From contig JBKPDW010000632.1 in NCBI GenBank assembly GCA_046728115.1, positions 1 to 17,887 of the forward strand: a stretch of 17,887 nucleotides of DNA. Reading direction: 5' to 3'. Below the pieces are notes generated by a model. It was not told where the DNA came from. It made no database searches and worked only from the letters and a program-made list of their open reading frames with translations. Positions within the stretch are counted from its first letter, which is position 1, and each line of letters starts with the position of its first letter. Shown in pieces: positions 8,501-14,773 of the stretch. The translations under genes were made by a program, and so were the position numbers. Origin of the DNA: CAVSWN01 sp046728115 (GTDB lineage Bacteria; Acidobacteriota; Vicinamibacteria; Vicinamibacterales; CAVVIG01).

Positions 8501-9192
8501 TTCGTGATGATCTTGAATTCCTGTACCGAATCGACCGGCGGCACGTACGCAATATTGTTCCCGCCCTGGATCGAATTGTTCGGCGCGCCGTCGAGCAGGA
8601 ACTCGTTGTTGCGGTTCTGGCCGCCATTGATCGACCAGTCGGCTATGGCGCCGTTGTCGAACGGCCGTTGATAGATCGCCGGGCCGTTGTACGTGATGCC
8701 GGGCGAAAGGTACGACAGCATGAACGGATTGCGCGCGTTCAGCGGCAGCTCGGTGACGCGTTCGTTGTCGATCACCAGCCCACGATCGGCTTTCGACGTG
8801 TCGAGCAGCGGCGATTCCGCCGTCACGGTCACGTCTTCGCTCAGCTCCCCGAGCTGCAGCTGGAGGTTCACGGCAGCCGTCTGCCCGACCTCGAGCTGAA
8901 CGTTGGGCTGTGTGACCTTGCGAAATCCCGCCAGCTCCGCCGTCAGCGTGTAGCGGCCCGGTCGCAGGAAGGGAATCGTGTACACACCGTCCGTCGTCGT
9001 CACACCAACCGCGATTTCTCCGGTTTGCGCGTTGGTCGCGGTAACCGTGACGCCTGGAACGACCAGACCGTTCGGATCGTTCACGCGTCCGGTGATCGTG
9101 GCGCGGAATTCCTGCGCCGAAGAGATGCTCGCGAACCCGAGTACGAACGCGAGTGCGAGAGACGAAGCAGCCGGTCTGGTCAGAAGACGCAT
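5560..9192 (-). CDS. TonB-dependent receptor, Oar/SusC-like with carboxypeptidase-regulatory-like N-terminal domain
   Basis: Outer-membrane transporter of 1210 residues that would import a large or complex ligand using TonB energy. In order: signal peptide (1-27, ending SSAQ); a carboxypeptidase-regulatory-like beta-sandwich (about 30-115, GRVNDPNGLVVPGVTVTATN, YTIPFLRPGRYTL); a plug domain (about 120-270, with the conserved INGGQNRNNEFLLDG and YGRTAGGVVNVSLKSGTNTFHGS stretches); then the beta-barrel, ending in LGIKLLF with the expected terminal Phe. The ATG at 9192 is chosen over one 39 bases upstream because GAGGAGGA lies 4 bases before it and it starts the signal peptide. There is no SusD gene alongside, as is usual for Acidobacteriota receptors of this type. 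The downstream methyltransferase-like gene is almost certainly in the same transcript. The ligand is unknown. Confidence 0.95.
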   Translation of the reverse strand: MRLLTRPAASSLALAFVLGFASISSAQEFRATITGRVNDPNGLVVPGVTVTATNAQTGEIAVGVTTTDGVYTIPFLRPGRYTLTAELAGFRKVTQPNVQLEVGQTAAVNLQLQLGELSEDVTVTAESPLLDTSKADRGLVIDNERVTELPLNARNPFMLSYLSPGITYNGPAIYQRPFDNGAIADWSINGGQNRNNEFLLDGAPNNSIQGGNNIAYVPPVDSVQEFKIITNSYDAQYGRTAGGVVNVSLKSGTNTFHGSVYEFARRKELDSNEYFFKVNNREKPDHKLDQYGFQVDGPVTLPGLYDGRGKTFFMFNYEGYKEATPNPATYTVPDGAQLRGDFSNLRDAQGRLITIYDPSTGRLMDGQWVRDPFPGNIIPANRIDPMARTFSQYFLQPNSAAPAGSDPWRNNYVFAPNLAFDTFRNIATKVDQNISERTKIYVRYAYNKRTEQRSVNGILSGPAQDGQLPLWRINHSGVADWVRTVSPSLVVNVRVGLNQYLELARSDPGLNFNPAELGFPASFVNQLPNKVFPRLNFVTTASAPSGFGATTGGTVEYQNLGRNSRNSETTKGFSLQPNFSWVKSAHNVRGGLDMRITRYTREINTNLFVLTFDRRFTQRVFNSADALTGNSIASFLLGAPAFGFVENNFYPTFRWNYYAPWVQDDWKVTDRFTLNLGLRWDFNTPVFEEQNRINYGFDTQAINPVSARINQQQFPGYQVRGGLGFVDVNGNPKYPYQRDQNNIQPRIGAAYLLGDKTVLRGGYGLYYVNLVGISASNGFGVQTPLITSLDSDRTSTYAFSNPFSQGIAPAPGSSLGLETFVGRSVSFSNPDFVNPYVHQFSVGMQRELPWRTTVEVSYVGSRTVQEQNRWGGFNEPPLSLRDRCDPTKGGSVAYCNELLPNPFYQVPGFEGTSRFTSPTLSRYELSRPFPEFGQITMFDRNDGSIWYNSAQVVANKRVSTGLTLAGTYTLSKMIEENGGDNVIGGNNNQNPLITDVDRVVQKSPFESDRRHRVTISGVYHLPFGRDQKFLSSSSPAVAGLVGGWEVAGMWLFNSGRPWGLPQNVTYVKDAKIDNVDFGAQVIRAVTPCVAQMNDAGVVTMLGYSVAAGCTQPNFIIKPNYTGTYVPFRDANIRRPPFYQFDLNFAKTTRLHGNARLQLRLELYNVLNQVIYDERQYENNPTNSLFGTIDRTVVRQSNFPRYGQLGIKLLF

Positions 9193-9196
9193 GCTG

Positions 9197-9204
9197 TCCT
9201 CCTC
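9197..9204 (-). promoter_or_regulatory. Strong Shine-Dalgarno fixing the first TonB receptor start
   Basis: GAGGAGGA on the minus strand, 4 bases before the ATG at 9192-9190. It rules against the in-frame ATG at 9231. Confidence 0.75.
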
Positions 9205-9221
9205 GATCAATTGGCTGACTG

Positions 9222-9250
9222 CTTGTAACACACGCGCCAGAGGTCTTCAA
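9222..9250 (-). promoter_or_regulatory. Possible sigma-70 promoter for the first TonB receptor
   Basis: On the minus strand TTGAAG (9250-9245) and TACAAG (9227-9222) are separated by exactly 17 bases. Each matches 4 of 6 consensus bases. The transcript would start about 20 bases before the ATG, leaving just enough leader for the Shine-Dalgarno. A match of this quality can occur by chance. Confidence 0.3.
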
Positions 9251-9596
9251 GAACTGAGACCACTTCTCGTACCTGGACTTTTCTAGACGAGCTTGACCAA
9301 GACGCCAGGAAGGCGTCCCGCTGGCAGTCGAATCGGCGAAGTCGAACACAATCGGCGCCCTACCACAAGCGCCATGCACCAGACGTCGAGCCGCGAAGCA
9401 CGCGCCACTGGCCGTCGAGCACAAACACATCAGGTTGGATCGTTGGCTGAATCGGACCGTTTCGTCGATGCGCAGCGAGACTCGAAAAACGGGCGGCGTC
9501 GGGATCATTCACGGTGCGTGGTAGGCTCAGGCGGCAATGTCACAGGCACCAATATCCCAGGTAGACGACAGATGTCAGTTGAGAACGCGCTGGTCC

Positions 9597-11486
9597 ATGA
9601 GACCGCGCGCCCTCGCCACGCTGCTGGCCGTCGCGACCCTCACAAACGCGGTTGCGATCGGTTACGCCACCGAGCAGGCCGTCAGCGCGCCATCGCTACG
9701 CGAAGTTCGCGGGTACATCAGCCGCACATGGACAACGCTCACGCGATCTACGCGCGATCTTCCGCGCGCTGCCCGAGACCCGAAACTTCATCTCGATTCA
9801 GGACAGCCATCACCCGTGTACCTCTCTCGCCAGGAGGATTCAGCGGCGATCCAAAAGCGGCTCGAAAGTGTTCTGACACCCGACGAGCTCAAATCGATCG
9901 AGTTTCGAACCCTGCCGGCACGCCCGGAGGAGATTCGTGAGCACGGCCTGCTCTTCCTGCCGTACCCGTATGTCGTTCCCGGAGGCCGGTTCAATGAGAT
10001 GTACGGGTGGGACAGCTACTTCATTCAGTTGGGACTGCTGCGCGACGGCAGAATCGAGCTGGCGCGCAACATGACCGACAATTTCCTCTATGAGATCGCG
10101 CAGTACGGCACGATCCTCAACGCGAACCGCACGTACTTCCTCACCCGATCGCAGCCGCCCTTTCTCACCGAGATGATCCTCGGGGTCTTCGACAAGGTTC
10201 ACGACCGCGTGTGGCTGCGGCGATCGGTGCCCGCGATCGAGACCTACTACCGCTTCTGGACATCCCCGCCCCACTTGATCGAATCGCTCGGCCTGTCACG
10301 CTACTTCGACACCGGCGAAGGACCTGCGCCGGAAGTTCTCGCCGATGAGCGCGATGCGCAGGGACGTACACATTACGATCGGGTGGCCGAGTACTACCGC
10401 GCTCATCCGGTCATCGACGACTACGACGTGACGCAGTTTTACGATTCCTCGGCAGGTCGACTGACCGATCTGTTCTACAAAGGCGATCGCTCGATGCGGG
10501 AATCGGGATTCGATCCGTCGAACCGGTTCGGTCCATTCAGCGTCGACATCATCCATTACGCGCCGGTGTGCCTGAACGCATTGTTGTATCGGATGGAGCT
10601 CGACGCCGCCCGCATCGCGACCAGTCTTGGCCAACCATCGTCGGCCGGCGCGTGGCGGGCGCGTGCACACCGCCGGCGCGAGCTCATGGATCGATACCTC
10701 TGGGATCCTGCGGCAGGACTCTATTTCGACTACAACGTCCAGACCGGCCGGCGGCGGCCGTACGCGTTCGCAACGACGTTTTACCCGCTCTGGGCGGGTG
10801 CCGCGTCACCGGAGCAGGCGCGCGCCGTCGTGCGCAATCTCCCGCGCTTCGAGGCTCCTGGCGGGTTGCTCACGAGCACCGAACTGACCGGCAGTCAGTG
10901 GGATGCCCCGTTCGGCTGGGCGCCGCTGCAGATCATCGCCGTAAATGGACTACGAAGATATGGCTTTCACACGGCAGCTGATCGTCTGGCGCGAGAATTC
11001 GTGTCGCTGGTCGCGGAGGATTTCGCGGCGCACGGCACCATTGTCGAGAAATACGATGTCCGACGGCGTTCGTCGGATCTCGCCGCAGGACTCAGGTTCG
11101 GCTACACGTCCAATGAAGTCGGCTTCGGCTGGACCAATGCGGCGGTGCTCGAACTGCTGGCGGGGCTGAATCGCCGGCAGCAGGGACGTGTTCGGCCTTC
11201 AGACCCCGCGACGCATGCCGGCGGAGCACCCTCGGCCCGCCGCGACATGCGTCACCAGATAAACTTCAACGCAAACTGGAAATTGCGCTGCGCGTCGTTG
11301 CCTCCGTACGCCGTCGACGTGATACGACCGGCATTGGCGTTGTCATCGCCGGGCACGCCAATCGTCGAATCCGGATTGCCCAGATTCACGTTGTTGAAAA
11401 TGTTGACCGCCTCGATGCGGAACTCTATCGCCTGCCCGGCACTGACGCCGAACCGCTTGAACAACGAGGCATCGGTTCGCCAGTAG
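9597..11486 (+). CDS. treA: Periplasmic trehalase (GH37) with antisense-overlapping C-terminal extension
   Basis: Hydrolyses alpha,alpha-trehalose to two glucose in the periplasm. It is an (alpha/alpha)6-barrel of family GH37. Both trehalase signatures are present: PGGRFNEMYGWDSY (128-141) and QWDAPFGWAPLQ (434-445). The catalytic acid Asp is in ESGFDPSNR (D306, matching E. coli D312) and the catalytic base Glu is in EKYDV (E484, matching E496). The ATG at 9597 starts a signal peptide (MRPRALATLLAVATLTNAVA). An ATG at 9537 has a slightly better AGG-N5 spacing but would give a 20-residue pre-sequence, so the start is not settled. Family homology ends near GFGWTNAAVLELLAGL (about 11170). The frame then continues about 100 residues with no trehalase-like sequence, the last 235 bases opposite the receptor gene. 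At 629 residues it exceeds E. coli TreA (565). A second TonB receptor and an alpha-glucosidase-type enzyme lie next to it. Confidence 0.93.
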   Translation: MRPRALATLLAVATLTNAVAIGYATEQAVSAPSLREVRGYISRTWTTLTRSTRDLPRAARDPKLHLDSGQPSPVYLSRQEDSAAIQKRLESVLTPDELKSIEFRTLPARPEEIREHGLLFLPYPYVVPGGRFNEMYGWDSYFIQLGLLRDGRIELARNMTDNFLYEIAQYGTILNANRTYFLTRSQPPFLTEMILGVFDKVHDRVWLRRSVPAIETYYRFWTSPPHLIESLGLSRYFDTGEGPAPEVLADERDAQGRTHYDRVAEYYRAHPVIDDYDVTQFYDSSAGRLTDLFYKGDRSMRESGFDPSNRFGPFSVDIIHYAPVCLNALLYRMELDAARIATSLGQPSSAGAWRARAHRRRELMDRYLWDPAAGLYFDYNVQTGRRRPYAFATTFYPLWAGAASPEQARAVVRNLPRFEAPGGLLTSTELTGSQWDAPFGWAPLQIIAVNGLRRYGFHTAADRLAREFVSLVAEDFAAHGTIVEKYDVRRRSSDLAAGLRFGYTSNEVGFGWTNAAVLELLAGLNRRQQGRVRPSDPATHAGGAPSARRDMRHQINFNANWKLRCASLPPYAVDVIRPALALSSPGTPIVESGLPRFTLLKMLTASMRNSIACPALTPNRLNNEASVRQ

Positions 11487-14400
11487 CCCGGTCCGCGCAG
11501 GCTGTTTCTCGGCAGATTGCCGAAGGTGCCCGGGCGCGGCCGGGCGAACGCGCTGCCTTGCGATCCAATTGGCGTCGCGTTGAACCACCGGTCCTGAGTC
11601 CCGCCGCCCGCCATCGGATCGCCCACGAGATCGGGACGGCTCGGGCCCGTATCGCGATCGGTGCCCGCGCCCCGATAGGTGACGCTGAACGGCAGCCCGC
11701 TCTGGATGAATGTGTTCTGGTTGAACTGCCATCCCCCCAGAAGTACGTGACCTTTGAAGATAGGCAGCTCGTACGTGGTGGCGACGCTGAAATTGTGCAC
11801 CCGATCCCAATCAGCCGGGGCGTAGTTCAGTGCGCGGTCGTAGAAGAACTGTTCGGACGCCTCCTGCCGCTCGCGCTGCAGCGTGTACTGCATGTAGATC
11901 GAGTAGCCGTCAGCGAAGCGTTTCGTGAGCTTCGTTTGCAGCGAGTCATATCGATTGTGGGCGCAGTTGCAGTAGACCGAGATGTCCTGCGTCCAGCCAT
12001 ATTGAGTGAAATACGGCTTGCGGTTGTTGAGCGGCACGCTCGGGTAGCCGGCGATGGTCGCCTGGTTGATGTTGATATCGGGTCCATCACTGGCGAACAC
12101 GCGGGCGCCACGGTTACCGACGTAGCCCGCTTCGACCGAAATCAGCCGTGTCAACTCGCGCTGCACCGTCACGTTGTAGGCGTCGACCGCTGGCAGATGC
12201 TGCTGGTCCGGCAGGACGCGGGCGAACACACCATCAGGGTGGCGTAACAATCCGTTTGTGCTGGCAGTGCCGAACGACGGCGGCGGCGGACCGTCCTTCA
12301 GATTGAAAACCGCGAGGAAGTTTTCCGGCGCGTTCAGTTCCTGTGCCGACAGCACCGGCAGATTCTGCGTGACGGTGTGGCCGAAGACGGAGCCGAAGAC
12401 TCCCAGATCGTAGCTGCGCCCATACCCCCCGCGGATGACGGTCTTTTCGTTCAGCTGATACGTGGCGCCGACACGCGGCGCCCAGTTGAGCGCGTTCTTC
12501 ACGTCGCCGTTCAAACCGACGCCGCCGACTCCCGCGACTCGGATGTCTGGCGACGGGATGTTGGCGTTGCTGTCATCGACCGTGGCAAGCAGGAAGCCCC
12601 CCTTGCCTGTGTCGCTGACCGTCTGCGGGTTGATGACGTCCAGCCGCAGACCGTAGTACACCGTCAGCGCCGGCGAAGCCCGCCAGGTGTCTTGCGCGTA
12701 GTACGCCTGGCGCCACTGGCGCTCTGCCGCATCGGTGAACGGGCTCGCGTAGCGGGTGAAGCGGGAGACGTCGCCGAGCAGAAACGTCGCCAGGCCAAGA
12801 CCGCCGCCATTCGCGCCGCTGGTCCGCTCTTTCCAGAAACTCAACTCGCCCGAGCGGTGACGATCGCTCGGGACACGTAAGTTGTGAGCGCGGCGCACGT
12901 CAACGCCAAATTTGAGCGTGTGATTTTGCATCTGCCGGGTGAGGTTGCCGACAAACTGCGCCTGCTTTTCGTCCTCGTCCAGCGGGCAGTTGCACCGGTT
13001 CACGCCAAGGCCGGAGCCGAAATTCGACAGACCCTGGTCGGCACCGTTGCCGGCATCGGACCCCTGAGTGCGCACGAATCCGCCAAACAGGCCGGAATTG
13101 AACGCGGTGTCGGTGTTCAAGCCGGGGATGCCCGCGTCCTTTGCCGGCGTCGTTCCGTAGTCGAACGGCAGCACGTCGACTTTGTACGCGAACCATCCGA
13201 AGCGGAAATCGACCGTCATGTTCGTGCCGACCGTGCGATCGAACCCCAGCGCAAGGCTCTGGTTCTTCACTTTCGATACGCCGCCGAGCGACACGAGCTC
13301 TTGTCCGCCGCCGGCGCCAAATGCGGTCGGCCCATCGCGATTGAACTTTCCGTAGCTGTAGCGTCCGAAGAGGTTGAAGCCGGCGCTCAGCCGATCGTCA
13401 CCGCGCACGTCGAACGTGTCGTTGTCGAACGGTTCGCTGCCGGACGCCACGAAATTGTCGCGAATGCCGGGCCGTGTGGGCATCGGAATGAGCTTGAGGA
13501 TCGCGAGCGCCTGCGGCGACAACCGGTTCGCCGGGATCGTGTTGTTGGAGAACTGCGGGCGTTGGGCCGGCAGACCGCCGGTCGGATCGAAAATCGGAAC
13601 GCCGTATTCGCTCAAATCGCCGGTCCGCGCCCTCGCGGTTGGCACGGTCAGCAGCCGGGATCCGCCGGTCGTGCTGCGGAGCCCCCCATAGTCGCCGAAG
13701 AAGAACACGCGGTCTTTGGCGATCGGCCCGCCAACCGAGCCGCCGAACTGGTTTCGAGTCGTCTCCGGGATGAACCTGCCGGTCAGCGGATCGGGCTGCG
13801 ATTGCGAGAAGGGATTGCGCTCCTGCAGCGCATCGCTCAAGTAGAACTCGTGCGCGGACCCGTGGAAGCTGTTGGTGCCCGACTTGGTCTGGACCGAGAC
13901 CACGCCGGCGGTAGCCTGCCCGAATTCGGCGTCATAGTTCTGTGACGTGATCTTCGTCTCGGCGATGGCGTCGAAGTTCGGGTTGATCACGATGATCCCG
14001 AGAATCGGATCGCGATTCTCGGTCCCATCGAGCTGATAACCGGTGCCGCTGAAGTGCTGGCCGTTGACTTGCGTCTGCGTGGATCCCTGCGGGTTTTCAC
14101 TGGCGGCATGCTGCCATCCGAGCTGCTGCGTGCCCGGCGTGAGCAGAATGAGCTTCGTGAAATTCCGATCCAGCACCGGCAGGTCGTTGATCTGCCTGGT
14201 TTCGAACGTCGTCGCCACGTCCGCGCGGTCCGTTTTCAGCACCGGGCTGAAGCCGGTGACCGTGACCGTCTCGGACACCGCGCCGATGTCCAGCTTGATA
14301 TCGAGACGAGTCTGCGTGTCGACGTTGACGCGGATGTCCGAAAAGACCGCGGCCTTGAACCCGGCGAGTTCAGCCTTGACCTCGTAGGTGCCGGGCAGCA

Positions 14401-14650
14401 ACCGCTCTTTGGTGTAAAGTCCGGATTCGTTCGTGACGACGACGTCGACCGTCTTGCGCTCGGCGCTCGTGATCGTCAAGGTCGCGCCAGGCACAGGGGC
14501 ACCGCTCGAGTCGGCGATGGTGCCGCTGATGCTGCCGTACACAGCCTGCGCGTCGACGTTGGATGTCGACGACAGGACGAGCAGCGTTACTGGGACAAGT
14601 CTTCGAATCGCCGGTGCGACGACTCTGACGAGGCGGGACACAGCACTCAC
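11252..14650 (-). CDS. TonB-dependent receptor (second), Oar/SusC-like
   Basis: A 1132-residue outer-membrane receptor. A signal peptide (1-35, ending NVDAQ) is followed by a carboxypeptidase-regulatory-like domain (about 37-120: GSISGTIADSSGAPVPGATL, YTKERLLPGTYEV). Next comes the plug (about 125-270: TQTQVNGQHFSGTGYQLDG, FGQATAGVVSVQTKSGTNSF), then a beta-barrel ending in FQFALKFIW with a terminal aromatic residue. The GTG at 14650 is chosen because AGGAGG sits 5 bases upstream and the signal peptide begins there; the frame is open to 14860 but without family sequence. Two CNC motifs (C553/C555 and C894/C896) stand out. Flanked by a trehalase and a debranching-type glycosidase, it probably imports an alpha-glucoside or maltooligosaccharide; this is inference from context. 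It is divergent from the glycosidase, and its 3' end overlaps the trehalase frame. Confidence 0.95.
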   Translation of the reverse strand: MSAVSRLVRVVAPAIRRLVPVTLLVLSSTSNVDAQAVYGSISGTIADSSGAPVPGATLTITSAERKTVDVVVTNESGLYTKERLLPGTYEVKAELAGFKAAVFSDIRVNVDTQTRLDIKLDIGAVSETVTVTGFSPVLKTDRADVATTFETRQINDLPVLDRNFTKLILLTPGTQQLGWQHAASENPQGSTQTQVNGQHFSGTGYQLDGTENRDPILGIIVINPNFDAIAETKITSQNYDAEFGQATAGVVSVQTKSGTNSFHGSAHEFYLSDALQERNPFSQSQPDPLTGRFIPETTRNQFGGSVGGPIAKDRVFFFGDYGGLRSTTGGSRLLTVPTARARTGDLSEYGVPIFDPTGGLPAQRPQFSNNTIPANRLSPQALAILKLIPMPTRPGIRDNFVASGSEPFDNDTFDVRGDDRLSAGFNLFGRYSYGKFNRDGPTAFGAGGGQELVSLGGVSKVKNQSLALGFDRTVGTNMTVDFRFGWFAYKVDVLPFDYGTTPAKDAGIPGLNTDTAFNSGLFGGFVRTQGSDAGNGADQGLSNFGSGLGVNRCNCPLDEDEKQAQFVGNLTRQMQNHTLKFGVDVRRAHNLRVPSDRHRSGELSFWKERTSGANGGGLGLATFLLGDVSRFTRYASPFTDAAERQWRQAYYAQDTWRASPALTVYYGLRLDVINPQTVSDTGKGGFLLATVDDSNANIPSPDIRVAGVGGVGLNGDVKNALNWAPRVGATYQLNEKTVIRGGYGRSYDLGVFGSVFGHTVTQNLPVLSAQELNAPENFLAVFNLKDGPPPPSFGTASTNGLLRHPDGVFARVLPDQQHLPAVDAYNVTVQRELTRLISVEAGYVGNRGARVFASDGPDININQATIAGYPSVPLNNRKPYFTQYGWTQDISVYCNCAHNRYDSLQTKLTKRFADGYSIYMQYTLQRERQEASEQFFYDRALNYAPADWDRVHNFSVATTYELPIFKGHVLLGGWQFNQNTFIQSGLPFSVTYRGAGTDRDTGPSRPDLVGDPMAGGGTQDRWFNATPIGSQGSAFARPRPGTFGNLPRNSLRGPGYWRTDASLFKRFGVSAGQAIEFRIEAVNIFNNVNLGNPDSTIGVPGDDNANAGRITSTAYGGNDAQRNFQFALKFIW

Positions 14651-14655
14651 GGGCG

Positions 14656-14661
14656 CCTCCT
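14656..14661 (-). promoter_or_regulatory. Shine-Dalgarno fixing the GTG start of the second TonB receptor
   Basis: A perfect AGGAGG on the minus strand, 5 bases before GTG at 14650-14648. It decides the start in favour of this GTG over upstream in-frame codons. Confidence 0.8.
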
Positions 14662-14704
14662 GAACTGGCGGCCAGCTGTCTCTGAACGGGCGAGTGGTTC
14701 GCGC

Positions 14705-14733
14705 ATCGTAACGGCGGGTTGGTAACTCGTCAA
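14705..14733 (-). promoter_or_regulatory. Sigma-70-type promoter for the second TonB receptor
   Basis: On the minus strand TTGACG (14733-14728, 5/6 to consensus) and TACGAT (14710-14705, 4/6) are separated by 17 bases. A transcript would start near 14698, giving a leader of about 48 bases with the AGGAGG. The 16-bp palindrome at 14739-14754 begins 5 bases upstream of the -35 box, centred near -48, where an activator or an upstream repressor could act. Confidence 0.5.
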
Positions 14734-14738
14734 GACCA

Positions 14739-14754
14739 ATGCAAGTACTTGCAT
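14739..14754. promoter_or_regulatory. Perfect 16-bp palindrome, probable operator of a divergent promoter region
   Basis: ATGCAAGTACTTGCAT equals its own reverse complement over all 16 bases and is AT-rich against a GC-rich background. It sits between the divergent receptor (start 14650) and glycosidase (start 14774), just upstream of the receptor -35 box and 19 bases before the glycosidase ATG. A homodimeric helix-turn-helix regulator of GntR or LacI type is a reasonable guess, but the site does not clearly match any operator I know. No regulator gene lies in the window. Confidence 0.6.
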
Positions 14755-14773
14755 AGACTGACAGGTCGTGCTC

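Larger units (their letters stand above)
9193..9596. other. Intergenic region between the divergent TonB receptor and trehalase
   Basis: These 404 bases hold no gene I can support; frames open across it have no recognisable protein sequence. They contain the receptor's Shine-Dalgarno and weak promoter, a small hairpin GACGCC-AGGAA-GGCGTC at 9301-9317 and a short inverted repeat GGTCT/AGACC at 9242-9261. I see no convincing promoter for the trehalase and no copy of the palindrome found at 14739-14754. Confidence 0.5.

Noticed and set aside
9331..9357. Direct repeat AATCGGCG spaced by 19 bases in the 9193-9596 gap
   Set aside because: Two copies of an 8-mer only, with no array, no flanking symmetry and no link to a promoter.
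7919..9508. Long minus-strand frame covering the first receptor's start and the upstream gap
   Set aside because: It is a shifted frame of the receptor. The correct frame has signal peptide, domain sequence and Shine-Dalgarno. The upstream part shows no protein family.
9293..9940. Possible small gene on the plus strand in the receptor-trehalase gap
   Set aside because: Composition is Arg/Thr/Ser-rich without hydrophobic core, and it runs into the trehalase in another frame.
11219..11242. CGGCGG...CCGCCG hairpin near the trehalase end as a terminator
   Set aside because: Only 6-bp arms with a 12-base loop and no T tract. Such pairings are frequent by chance at this GC content.
12884..13945. 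Plus-strand frame of 353 codons opposite the second receptor
   Set aside because: Antisense of conserved barrel sequence, with no motifs or ribosome-binding site.
14754..14759. TAGACT as a -10 box for the glycosidase
   Set aside because: No -35 element at suitable spacing, and it would give an almost leaderless transcript; not strong enough to annotate.
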